Source: Luscinia megarhynchos (taxonomy: Eukaryota > Chordata > Aves > Passeriformes > Turdidae). From it: DNA of 64,000 bases. The notes beneath the pieces are model-generated. The model was not told the origin of the DNA, made no database searches, and was given only the letters and a program-made list of their open reading frames with translations. Shown piece by piece: positions 27,375-39,452 of this stretch. The first letter of the stretch is position 1. Each line of letters starts with the position of its first letter. The stretch is taken from the NCBI GenBank assembly GCA_034336665.1, contig JAPFBE010000002.1:12812906-12876905 (forward strand). The letters are read 5' to 3'. The position numbers and the translations under genes were made by a program.

Positions 27375-30300
27375 ACTAGAAAACAAACTAGATCAATTTT
27401 TCAAGACACATTAAAAATTCCCACACAGCACACACTGAACCATGCAGAACCTGAATACTGTCACTGAAATGTTTTAAAATATTTTCATAAACACTGTTCA
27501 CAAATAGGAAAAAACAAGTTAACGTAATTTACCTATATAGCATCATCACAAATTTTACCTGCACATACTATAAATAAAGAACAAAAATAGCGTATGCATT
27601 TCCATTTAAACTTGCCTGAAGATAATTATGAATGCACTCTGGCTGAACTTCAAGTATTCAGATTTTAAACATTAATTTACTTTGACTATGTGCATGTCAA
27701 AATGAAAGATTGCTGTCTGGATCCAGACATGCAGTATTAATACTGAACACGTGCATTCATTTCAGGTCAGCAGACATTCCAACTCTACTTCAGCAGGTGG
27801 TAGGAATAGCACTCTAATTAAAATCTATATTAAAAAGTTCACAATGGGCTATCTACTCTGAACAGCTCCCATACAGAAACATCACTGCAGCTGAAGGACT
27901 CAGACCACCTTCCCTCAAAATCTAAATGGCCCCTCACATAAACCACCTTTTTGAACAATTTCTACTTTTTCAACCTACTGACAGTTTTTTTCCAAGGCAG
28001 CCCACTAAAGATTTCAGCACCCATTTAACATACTAAGAAAGGTAGACCAAAAAATTTCTTTTCAAAATAATCTCACATTTTAGATATCAAAGCAAGGAAA
28101 AAGTGATAAACAAAGCTCATTCCCTGTTAGATATTCGTCTCTGGTCACTTCAGAAAATTATTGCCTTTCATAAGTGATACATCTGTATATCACTTACCAT
28201 CATGTGTAAACAAAGTCAAAGCAATCTCAGCCTGGTAAAAAAAAATATTTAGTCACAGTTTTAGGGTAAATATTTACCTGTTTGGGGTCTATTTTTTTCT
28301 AACTTAACATTTTTACATTACACTTTCAGGGGTGAGGTTTTTGGTTTGCAGTAAATATATACTATATTGAAGCCCAGAAATATCCTGACATTTAACAGTG
28401 TACAAAGTTCTTTAGTTACAGTGTTGATTACAAACAATAGAGAACACTAACTCCACAAAACACACACACTTCACTCACTCCTTGTACCTCACTTCTGCTA
28501 CTGAATGAAGTGATGGTGTGACCACCAGGCTGAATGCAAGTACTCAGAATTTTATGGCAACCACAGCAAATGAACTGGATAGGGGGACACCCAAAACCCC
28601 TGAAATGGAACATGTAAACCAAAGTTTGTTCCTCAAGTGAAACTGATAATTGCACTAAATACCTTCCAGGAAAAGAGTGATATTGATCTTCTGACTAAGA
28701 AGACAAATAGGTCCTTTTTTCTTCTTCAGATTTGAAAGCAACTAAGGATAAAGTGAAGAATATTCTATTACTGACAGCAAAACCAGAATCTTTCTTTTTA
28801 ATTACCATTCCCATCGAGGGACTAAACCTTCCACAGGGAGCATCAAGATGATGACGATTCCAAAAGTATTCTCTCTTTCTTTCAGAAACCACTTGTTTCT
28901 CTGTACTCATACTGATGCCCCATGAAATGAGACTTAAACTGTGGCCTAATCCCTTCTCTTTTGAAAACCATCCATAGTGCACACACTGTAGCCAAGGACA
29001 AATTTAAATAATGTTGCATCCCACACAATTTACTGTATTTTATGAGACTCCCATGTGGAAGTGATTCAAGTTTGAATTGCACGTAATGGTCAAACAATAA
29101 AACATGGATAACAGGTGCCACTTTAAATCTATAAAGTCAAATATTATACACAACTGTGACACAAGCTTACACTTCTTCTACAACAGCTGTTCATCATTAG
29201 ATGCCTCTGAAGTTTTCAGCATTCAGAGAAATGGGTCTTTGTAAGTGTAAGCAGAAATAAAGGAGCATTTTCCTTCCCTGGGTACAGTATCTTGTTTTTC
29301 TCGTGTGGAACTATCCATTTATATTTCCTTTTAACTCAACTAGCCCAGATACTTAGAATGTTAATTTGCCTACTGTAAAGCTAAAAACATATAAAAGTAT
29401 ATTTGACCTGCTTCTTTTTCCTGGTACACAGAATGCCATCATACTCTTCTATTTAAAATAATTTTGGTTCCTAGTGAGAAACATCCATTGCTAAACAGCA
29501 AGAAAACCTATATATAATAGTTAATTACTAATGTTGCATCAAACTTTTGTTACAAAACAGCACATTTCAGTTTGACTATTTATTTACAAAACAAAAACAT
29601 CATGTAACCCCTAACATACAAGGGCATACTAAGAATATTTAACACATCATATAAGGAAAAAACTTTAATAGTCTTATTCTTTTCACAGACACAAAGAGAA
29701 ATCATGCGTGCATTTTGACAACATGGACAGAATTCAGCAAAACACAGTGCTGGTATCCCAAACAAACATGTTCACAGCTCCATCACAGAATGTTAGACTG
29801 GTGTCACTGCTCCAAGTAGTTCCTCCACCTTCTGCTTTGTTTCTTTTAGCCTGTAGGGTACTGCTCAGTGTATAAACACAGGGTATATATACAGAACTGG
29901 ACTGAATCTGTTTCTTTTCAGACAGAAATAGCATTTTAAGAGCAGGTGGCAAGACAGTCCAACAAGCAGATACTGCCTATTATCAGAGGCACAGACAGAT
30001 CTGCAGCTGTTTACAGGATATGTCAAGGAACTGTGTACCTGCTTCTCTGCTTTAAGGTGATGTATGGATCCACAAATAAAATTATCACAGGAGGCACATC
30101 AGAAAGGCACAGCAATTATACTTGCCAAAGCAGAGTTGGAACAAGGACCATTTTTATAACTTATTCATGGCTAAATAAGTACATTTTAAAAGCTCTGAAC
30201 TTAAAATATAAAATCTTGAGCCCACCCAAATAATAAAATATTAACTAACAAGAAATTAAAAATGTGAAAGTTGAACTGAACTTGAAATTGTTTTGTCAGT

Positions 30301-33300
30301 CTGACCACATCACTTTCATGGTAACTTATTAACACACTTCACATGCTTACCTCTACACACAAAAACTCTGCAGAACTGTAAGGCTGACTAAACATTGAAA
30401 TGATCTATGCAATTTGAGAGAAGATAAGGTCAAAACAAAATACTTAGTCTTACTGCATTAATAAGTAGGTATTCATACCATTTCAAACTATGGATCTCTC
30501 TTAAGTGTCTTGCCTGAGCTAGGACCAGAACACCCCATACAGTCAAAGGAAAAAGGCCAACACACTTGAATTCCTTACCTCCAGGGGGTGCTTCAGGAAA
30601 GCAAGTGTATTTTTACTTAGCTAAACAGACCTAACTTAGAAACCTAAACTATGGGATGTATGGAAAAAAAAAAACATTTTTGAACACCTATTTTGATAGA
30701 TATTTGAGCATTCCCAAGGTAGCTCTTTGTTTATCATCACTTTAATGTAGCAGCTAAAACGTACATTTAAACAAGGACATTTCAACAGCTTTTTGCTTGG
30801 GGGCTTTTTGCCAAAGAAGTCTCAATTGTTTATTCCAGACTGACATTTTCAAAGACACTACTCTATTTTCAAGGTGTAACTATGAAAACATTTGTGAAAC
30901 AATGCCATAGAAACCGATGCTAAAAATCAGTAGACTCTGCAGAGGTTTAAAAATGCATATTTTAGCATACAGAAAGCCATACGAGTAGTTCCATTCAAAA
31001 CACATCTTAAATTCACCTCATTCATCAGGCTTTAAACCCATCATTTCAGGAATCTGTTTCTTGAGGATATGGTTTGCAACATAGATGGCACATGTGTTTT
31101 CAATACTGGAAGGTGTCTAAAGTAACTGAGTACAACTCTGTATTAGATACCCCACAGTTTGTTTCACAAGTCACACCTTGATGTTACCAAGACATTAACT
31201 AGTTCCACACTTTCCACCCATCAAAGTTATTCTTGATTTAGTCCCTGGTACCTGAAGTACATCTTAATGGGAATGAAACTCCTTTTACAAAAATCTAGGC
31301 TGTATTAATGAAAATTTAAAAAAAAAAAAAATACAGCTAGGAAAGCTTAAAACAAGGTTTTACAGTGGTGAAAGAGAGATTAGCAGGCATTTCTGTGTCT
31401 CGGGTCTCATAAAAACAACAAATCCAACCCTAATCCTGAGGGATTTTCAAATTTTTTCCTCTGTATATGTACCAAAATTTGGAAAAATGTTTACAGTTTG
31501 CATTAATTTTCCTTTCTTGTGCGTCCACCAACACTAAGTTCAAAAAATGCAGACCTTTTCAATTATATCTTGAATCACAGTTCGGGCACAGATCTCTAGA
31601 AAAAAAAAAATAGTGGTCCTTCGACAGGTTGTTCTTGCAAAGAAGTAAGAACCTATAAATCAGTTCATACACAAACGTTATTTTCCTTTTAAAAATCATT
31701 TTCCTGCAGAAACAAATTAACTGAGATACAGGAGGAAAGATCTCAACTTGAATCAACTACATGTTATTAATTCATCCTAGAAGCTGCCTTACTGCTTCAA
31801 CCCAAAGGCTGTGAAAACCTGCAAAATAAGAAAGACAATTATGTTAAACTAATTCTTACACATCTTACACTAAAACTGAACTAGCTCAGAAGCATTGCAT
31901 CATGATCAGGGATCAGCAGCTATGGATATATTTCCTGGAGTTATGCATTGTCTTCTAAACTTTCACCTAAGACAACAGATATTCTTTGGTGCTCCATTGT
32001 TTAAAGATAAAAACATCTAATTTTCGCAATCCAACCACATACTACAAACCAATCCAGATCACCATAACTTCCATGTCTTGAGTTATATATGGCTAGAAGC
32101 TACTTTTCATTTCATTCTGGTATACAGTATTCCTAAGAACACTTCTTCAATACAAATGAGCTTTCCTCAATAACTGTGGAAAAAAATGGTTCTAATAAAG
32201 TCTTTGCTGCTAAAGAAATGGAAAATTTTTTATTTGCTGCTCAATATTTCCTTAGAATCTTCCTATAAGAAAAACTGTTCTGCTAATATTTTTTTCCTTT
32301 TTTTTTCCCCTAAACCTAAGTGTTATGCCAAATATCACATTTTCCCTTTAGTATGTGCTAGTTAGCACACCTGGAACTTCAAGTATAAATTTATCAACTG
32401 ACTTCAATTAGTGCCAGGAAGGTGAGTCAAACTAGAAATGTTGTATACACACAATGCAAATAATCACTGATACATGAGTAGAGGTGTGAGCCAAGACAGC
32501 AACCAGAAAGTAAACCAGGAAGTAAATGAAGAACATACTCTAACAAATAAATCCACGTAATCATTACTGTAAGAAACAACTACAGCAACTACAGCATTCA
32601 CCAACTTTACTGTTCCCCCTTCCCCAAAAACCAAGTAAAACATACTTAATAATAGAAAAAAAAATTATACATGCACAAAGATAACATGCAGTCTGGTAAC
32701 AAAATGCCATTTTTGCACTTCACAGACCCTTTGGAGTTTGGTTGGGGTTTTTTTTAATGGTACATATAACAAGCTGCAGCTGAAGCAAACTTTCTTCTTT
32801 TGCTGGAAGAACCCACATCTTTAAGAGATGCAAACTTTCCTGGTGTACGTACCTGAGACCCATGAAAATCTGCCTTGCCAAAATTTCTAAAATGTTTTTA
32901 AGCGTGACAGTAAAGGAAACTGACTGCTTAGCACATTGTACCTCCCGCACAGTGAAAACCTCTTGCTAACGCTGATCATTATGAAAAAACCCCACGCCAC
33001 CCTGATTGGACACACAAAACCCTGGCTGCATCACGTTGCAAGCCTCTTAGTACCACACCCAGAAAGCTTTATTTGGATATGATCTTTTCCATGAATGAAC
33101 AACTACTTGCTTACAATTCTGTAGCACACTCTGAAACCAAAAGTCCAATGTTAGGATAGAAAAAAAAATGTTTAAACTACTTTAAACTTTCCCAGCTAAG
33201 ATTCCAAAAATAAAGAAAATAAAGAGTTCATAAATGAGCACGAACATACATGAGTGATGATCAATTAATAAAAATCATACAAATCCCTCTAATCTCAGAA

Positions 33301-33673
33301 GACTTTTATAGTAATCACTGCATAATTTCCTCTGCAATCATATTTGGAGTGACAGTGGATCTCATTTTTTCGGAATAATCTTCTAGGATATTTACACAAG
33401 CCTAATGTATGCAATGCTCCTGCATTATTAATAATTTCCATGGGAAACGAATGAAAATTTTACCTCACTTGCTAGGGTTTCCTCTGAACTTTTGAGTCCT
33501 TTCAAGCAATGCAAAGCAAGGCCCTGAGCCGGGAGATCATTTTTAGTGGGATCAATTAAGTGACTAAATTGAAAATAAAATTCAACAAAATGGCATTTTT
33601 AAGCTAAATGTTAATTTAAACGGTTCTCAGGAAGAGGTTCCAGCACCCAAGTCAGCTCCAGCGCGGTCACACA

Positions 33674-33689
33674 GCGCCATCTAGCAGTG
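33674..33689. promoter_or_regulatory. Possible CTCF-type motif
   Basis: GCGCCATCTAGCAGTG resembles the core of the CTCF site (GCGCC-CTCTAGTGG type) with mismatches. It sits in a small CpG-containing island (about 33655-33720) within AT-rich intron. Confidence 0.25.
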
Positions 33690-35104
33690 ACTCGCAGCAC
33701 GGCATTACTGTGACATCGACACTTCTGTAATTGAGTTTGTAAAGTCCTCGCTCATTTAAAGAAATTCTAAGAAACCAGGGAAGTGACCCGTACAATTGCT
33801 ATAAGCAAACCTAAAGGTGAAGCTTTACAGACTGAATGTACACCAACTTCTGCAATTCTCTTCCCACGCACCAAACTCACATCACAAAAGGGAGAAGGTG
33901 TTACAGTCATCTTTGACAGCTTGTTACTTCTGCAAAAATCCTTCTAAAAATTATTTGGAAAAGTTAAGTAAGTATTAGTAGAAGACCTACTGTAATGTAG
34001 TCCTGCACAGTTCTTATTGCATGGCTGACATCAAACTCTGATCTAATGTTTCTCCAACCTGTTACCTTCACTTATTTTAAGTGGCCAAGATTTCTCTGCT
34101 TGTCGTGACTAAAACTGTTGAAATATCTCAAGTTACGAACACCAATAAATTCAGGGCTTCTAACATACTGGGTGGGGGGGAGGATCTTTTAAGGCCCCAA
34201 TGAATGGCATCAAAATGGATTCTTTACCAGATCAAGTTGCACAAAATACTTACAGAAATCTATCACGGCACAAAGCACTAAAACAAAGCATTCCAACTCT
34301 AAAGCTCTAGTTTCACAAGCATATACTTTAACTCAGCACAAGGAAGCCTCAGTGCTAAATGAAAGACAAGCCATCTCTTGTAAGCCATCTCTTGCCCACT
34401 CAGTCCAGGTAATGCTCTCCTTTCTTTCTTTCTCAATGTCTCAATACATATGCATAGGCACTTACAAAGATTTGCACTCAAATCAAACCAACCAACTAAT
34501 ATGATTTTACACTAAAATGGCCAAAAAATAAAACAAAAGGCACCAAAGGTGCCAGAGTATTTTTGAAATTACAATGGGAAAAAATAAAAGTAAATAACAG
34601 AAGTGTGATGACAGTCCTTGGCTTAACAATCCAGAGTTAGTATTACTAAGAACAGTTATGAACAGTGGTGGCCCTAAACGAGCTGTGAAAGCAAACCCTT
34701 AAAAAAACCCACTGTGAATCTCTATAAATTAACAGCATTCACTTCAGACACATTAAAAAATAGAAGCAGAGAAGCAAGCCATTCTGACTAGGATAGGAAA
34801 CAAGCTAGCACCAAGACTTAAACCTCCCCATCTTCAACAGTTTTATTCCAGAAACTATTTCCTGTAAGTATTTTTCTATGGAAGTGTATTTCAGTATTTC
34901 TCATCTTATATAGAAAACATTAAGTCAACTATGACAGAGTTATTCTGCAACAGAGTCCGATCAAGATTTCAGCTGTCCTAGGACCTAAATTTGAAGGTTT
35001 CATAAACTGTATTTTGAGTAAGGCAACAAAAAAACCTCCCTGCTCCACATTTATCAAAATTGTACATGCTAGATAAACATACTAATGTACTTGAAGATTG
35101 ATGC

Positions 35105-35554
35105 AAATAAATAAACTGGATAATGTCCAGAGGAAAGGAACAAGAAAGGTCAGAGCTCTAGAGAACACGACCTATGAGAGAAGCTTTTAGGAACTAGGTC
35201 TATTTAGCCTAAACACAAGATGCCTATAGAGAGAAGGCATAACAGCATTCAAGTATGTGAAAGGTTGCTATGCAGAAGAAAAGAATCAGATGTTCCCCAT
35301 ACCCACTACAGAACAGACAGGCAGCTAAAGGCTTAACTGTGCTAAAAGGTAAAGGCCACGTACTCGGAAACGCTTTTCAACCTGAAAGGTAGTTAATCAT
35401 CCTAAAGGGGTTATGAATTCTCCATCGCTGCAAGGTTACAACATCCAGCTAAAACAAAAGCTGCTGAATGGCCCAGCCCTGAGGAGGAGAGCTCACCATG
35501 CCAGGTGCCTTTTGGCCTATGATCTTCAACAGAGTGCAGCAGTCTAAGAGGAGG
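35105..35554 (+). mobile_element. Old degraded CR1-like LINE fragment, plus strand
   Basis: A plus-strand sequence with the layout of an older CR1 family (CR1-L-like). GACCTATGAGAGAAGCTTTT is followed by ACTAGGTCTATTTAGCCTAA, then by CATTCAAGTATGTGAAAGG and, later, GAATTCTCCATCGCTGCAAG. These match in order the second-frame C-terminal region of CR1-L as I remember it. It is heavily diverged and has no open frame. Both ends are approximate. Confidence 0.65.
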
Positions 35555-38404
35555 TTCTGTCAGTCATGAACACAAACTTACAATCTACTCTCTGCAGGTG
35601 GTGAGGGAAAACAGTTCCACTTAAAATTCCTCTCCCAGTCCTCCTCTGCACCAGTTTACACCTCAGAACTAAACCCCTCTTCTTGCACCTGGCAGCTGGG
35701 CTGCCTGCAGCAGGTGAGCAGCATCAGACTGAGGTGCTGACAAACTGTGTGAATTCCTCCTCAAGCCACCGAAGAGCAAAGTTCACAGCCCCCTCCATTT
35801 AAATGTAATTCTGCCTCAGTAAAGAGAGGAACCACTGGCAACACTGAAAAGCTCCACCTGTAAAAGAACTGGCAGTCACCTACAGAACAAGACACTGTTT
35901 TCCTTGCTGTGCTCTGATTTTATTTGGAAAATCATGAACAAACTCAGGGACAGTTCTGAACACCTAAGTTTTCCAACAAGCCATTTTTAACAAAATAACA
36001 CAAGTGTCATGGAAAAAGAGTTTGTGAAGAAAATTTCCTTCCTCTCACAAATTTCCTGGAGTCTGGGGTTTTATGAAAATTTAAAAAAAAAAATCTAACA
36101 ATCAGATTTTTCTCCTGTAACAGAAAATTCTGGTAGTGCTTTTCTTAATCTACTCTAGAGTTAGAAAGAATATCTGGAACAATCAGCAATATATAAAGGT
36201 GACTGTCTTACAACTGAACTTGTTAATTTTTTTAGTGTCTAGTAAGACTTCCAAACCACATTAACTTGATATTCTCCATCCATCACTACCAATTATAAGA
36301 CTCAAACTTCTAGTTAAATAACTACTGAATGCTCCAATTTACCATCATCTGATGGTCTACCTCTTCACATTCACAAAGGAAAAGTAACATTTTCAATGGG
36401 AAGTGAATTTTTCAAAGCACGATAAAGAAAAGCAGAAAAGTGGCGACCCATGAACAACAGAATCTCTATAGTTAACTATCACTTAGGGAATCAATTACAA
36501 ACAAGCACACTTTTACCCTTAAAACTCAGCCAACAAAAGCTGAGGGTCCAAAATGCCTAATAAAATCCACAGTCAAGTGCTCTGTCTTCTATTAAACTGC
36601 AAGCCAAAAAAAATCACATCTCTATAGACTAGTGTCTTGTACCAATCAACAGTAATTCAGTTTTGGCACAATTAACTCGAAGTCTATTTATAGCTGTCCA
36701 AGACAAAGTTCCTGCTTAGCTTCTTTCTGTAAGCAAAATCCAAAGCCAGGGATTTGAGACGAGACAAAAGCTAATGTCTTTTGCTTAAATAGCCTGTTCC
36801 TCAGCCCCAACACTTAATCTGTTAACTCCAACTGGTAACACACAAAAGCTACAGGATTCACAGCAGTAAATTCAAGATTGATGGATGTGCCCATCCATCT
36901 TGGCTAAGCATGAGTTTTTAAAGACTGCACCAGCTCAGACAGCTTAAGATCCCCATGGGTGCTGTTTGGCCACGTCAGCCATCCCACTTTCCCCAAGTGG
37001 TTGAAAATTGCACAAAAATCACAAAAACTGGACAGGACAAGGCCAAAGTTTCCCATGAACAGAAGAAATAGGTTATGACAATACAAAACATTCTAACACA
37101 CAGTTTTATGATGCAATAAAGTCGCTTCTCTGCACATCCTGAGATGCAGAGCAGCATTACCACTTCTCTCAGGGTGAGAGGGCTCACTATCTATCTAGTA
37201 TGGCTGAGACCAAATAATTACTCATTTTGTGTGAAACATTATGAGCCTGTGCATAAATTGCTTGATTTTAAATTAGGCTTTGGAGTATAGCAATGCCAGA
37301 AAAGAGCATGACTGAATGGCTATTCCATGAACACCACAAGGAGGACAGAGGTCACATAGGAGTCTGCTCCAGCTTTGCTTCAGATGGCACCACACTGTCA
37401 TTTCACTACCACAGAGCTCCTTCCCTGCTAACTTAAGGCCCTCTCAGGGCACAGTTCTACTGCCCCAAGAGGGACAAGGGACAGACTGTCCTTTGACAGT
37501 TTGTTTGTCTCCACTATTTCAAACATCATTCACAACAAAAGATTTTACAAAACTAAATTTAAAATATTTAGATGGAAAAAGCAGAAAAATTATACAACTC
37601 AGACATGTTCCTGGACATAAGCTCAAGAAAATGATATGCAGTCAACATGAACAAATTATTGAAAAAAAACCAACAAACTTCCATAAACCTTAAATTAAGG
37701 TAAGTACACAGCTAGGCCTTACCCACAGTCAATTTAGGATGTTAATTCACAGCATGTAGCATTTTCCCTCAAAAAACACATTAAAACCAACCTGTATATT
37801 TGTTTAGAATTTGCTTGAACAAATGAAAAAGCTAGTTTTGGAAACTTAGGGTAGCACCACACTAGTGACAATAGTTAGGAAATGCTAGTCCTAACAAGCT
37901 GCTAGGCACCCAAACAATTAACTACTGATGTCCAATCTGAACACCATCTGCTTTACACTCACAGTTTTATTTATGCTGCAGTTATGCATTTCAACAAGTA
38001 GTGTTTGTTCAGTAGTCCTTAGTTTTTTGTGTCTTGGTGAAATACACACAGTAAGACAGAGTACATAAGATTATTAAAATTAGACAATTTTTTAATCATT
38101 CCTCAAAGAAAACAATATGTTGATCTTTATAAGCAAATCCCTCAAATAATGTTTCAAAGAGAATATAAAAGTAACCCAGCCTACCCTGAGCAACAAACAT
38201 AAAGAAGAAAGTGCTTCCAAATGGAATAGTTCTTCAGAAAGGTGCATTCAGGCAATTACACTTCACGAATCTCATCTCCTTAGCACAGACTCTCTAGAAG
38301 GGAAACTGAGTCCAACACATAACTGAAGCTAAAAAGCGGTAACTCTCGAGACAAAACAGAAGTACCAAACACAGACCTCCATAACCAACAGCAAAGCTGC
38401 CAAC
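35555..38404 (-). other. CDKAL1: CDKAL1 large intron between CR1-like copy and CpG patch
   Basis: AT-rich intron with a somewhat GC-richer stretch at about 35590-35880. No gene, RNA or mobile element was recognised. Confidence 0.7.
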
Positions 38405-38592
38405 TGCACGGCCTGCGATCAGAACGGCAGCAGGTTTATTCCCAGGCAGAGGCGCCTGATGCCGCACAGCGCTGGAAGCGCGGCGCCCGCCCGGCCCGGC
38501 GCTGCTTAGGCGCTGCTGCCCCCTCCCGGCGGCTCCCGGCACGGCACCACCGCGCGCCGGCCCTCAAACCCGCTCCGGCTGACGGGAGCCTC
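38405..38592. other. CpG-rich patch abutting the minisatellite
   Basis: About 190 bases of very GC- and CpG-rich DNA (for example GCGCGGCGCCCGCCCGGCCC near 38478) lie directly against the array in an AT-rich intron. The minus strand has GGGAATAAACCTGCTGCCG near 38427-38445, which resembles the polyadenylation region of a retroviral-type LTR. The patch could be an LTR remnant, a small orphan CpG island, or an internal promoter. I cannot decide among these from sequence. Confidence 0.5.
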
Positions 38593-39452
38593 AACTACTT
38601 CACCCGCTAGCTACTTCACTCGTTAAGTACTTCACTCGCTAGCTACTTCACTCGTTAACTACTTCACTCGCTAACTACTTCACCCGCTAACTAACTACTT
38701 CACCCGCTAACTAACTACTTCACCCGCTAACTAACTACTTCACCCGCTAACTACTTCACCCGCTAACTACTTCACCCGCTAGCTACTTCACTCGCTAACT
38801 ACTTCACCCGCTAACTACTTCACCCGCTAACTAACTACTTCACCCGCTAACTACTTCACCCGCTAACTAACTACTTCACCCGCTAACTAACTACTTCACT
38901 CGCTAGCTAACTACTTCACTCGCTAGCTAACTACTTCACTCGCTAACTACTTCACTCGCTAACTACTTCACCCGCTAACTACTTCACCCGCTAACTACTT
39001 CACCCGCTAACTAACTACTTCACTCGCTAACTACTTCACTCGCTAACTACTTCACCCGCTAACTACTTCACCCGCTAACTAACTACTTCACTCGCTAACT
39101 ACTTCACTCGCTAACTACTTCACCCGCTAACTACTTCACCCCGCTAACTAACTACTTCACTCGCTAACTACTTCACTCGCTAACTACTTCACCCGCTAAC
39201 TACTTCACCCGCTAACTAACTACTTCACCCTCGCTAACTAACTACTTCACCCGCTAACTACTTCACCCGCTAACTACTTCAACTACTTCACCCGCTAACT
39301 AACTACTTCACCCGCTAACTAACTACTTCACCCGCTAACTACTTCACCCGCTAACTAACTACTTCACCCGCTAACTACTTCACCCGCTAACTACTTCACC
39401 CGCTAACTACTTCACCCGCTAACTACTTCACTCGCTAGCTACTTCACTCGCT
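38593..39452. repeat. Minisatellite, about 50 copies of a 16/20-base unit
   Basis: An 860-base tandem array of the unit AACTACTTCACCCGCT. Frequent 20-base variants have a duplicated AACT (AACTAACTACTTCACCCGCT), and C/T variants read CACTCG or CACCCG. I counted about 50 units by eye. Every unit keeps a CpG, so the array is far richer in CpG than the surrounding intron. A higher-order repeat of 68 bases (20+16+16+16) recurs at about 39009, 39077, 39146 and 39214. The first units are more diverged (CGTT, AAGT). One truncated unit lies near 39276. The unit length and stops in every frame argue against coding. Confidence 0.97.

Larger units (their letters stand above)
22765..35104 (-). other. CDKAL1: CDKAL1 large intron, 22.8-35.1 kb
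   Basis: About 12 kb of AT-rich sequence with no recognised exon or clear mobile element. It contains an A-rich tract at 25812-25852 and a TA/CA microsatellite at 27354-27374. A minus-strand frame of 118 codons (23608-23964) has no recognisable product. Confidence 0.7.

Noticed and set aside
38294..38542. An 82-codon minus-strand frame in the CpG-rich patch
   Set aside because: Composition explains it; no recognisable domain or conserved motif.
38593..39452. The tandem array as a CRISPR array or a coding repeat
   Set aside because: Units are contiguous with no spacers, the genome is avian, and stops occur in all frames because the units are 16 and 20 bases long.
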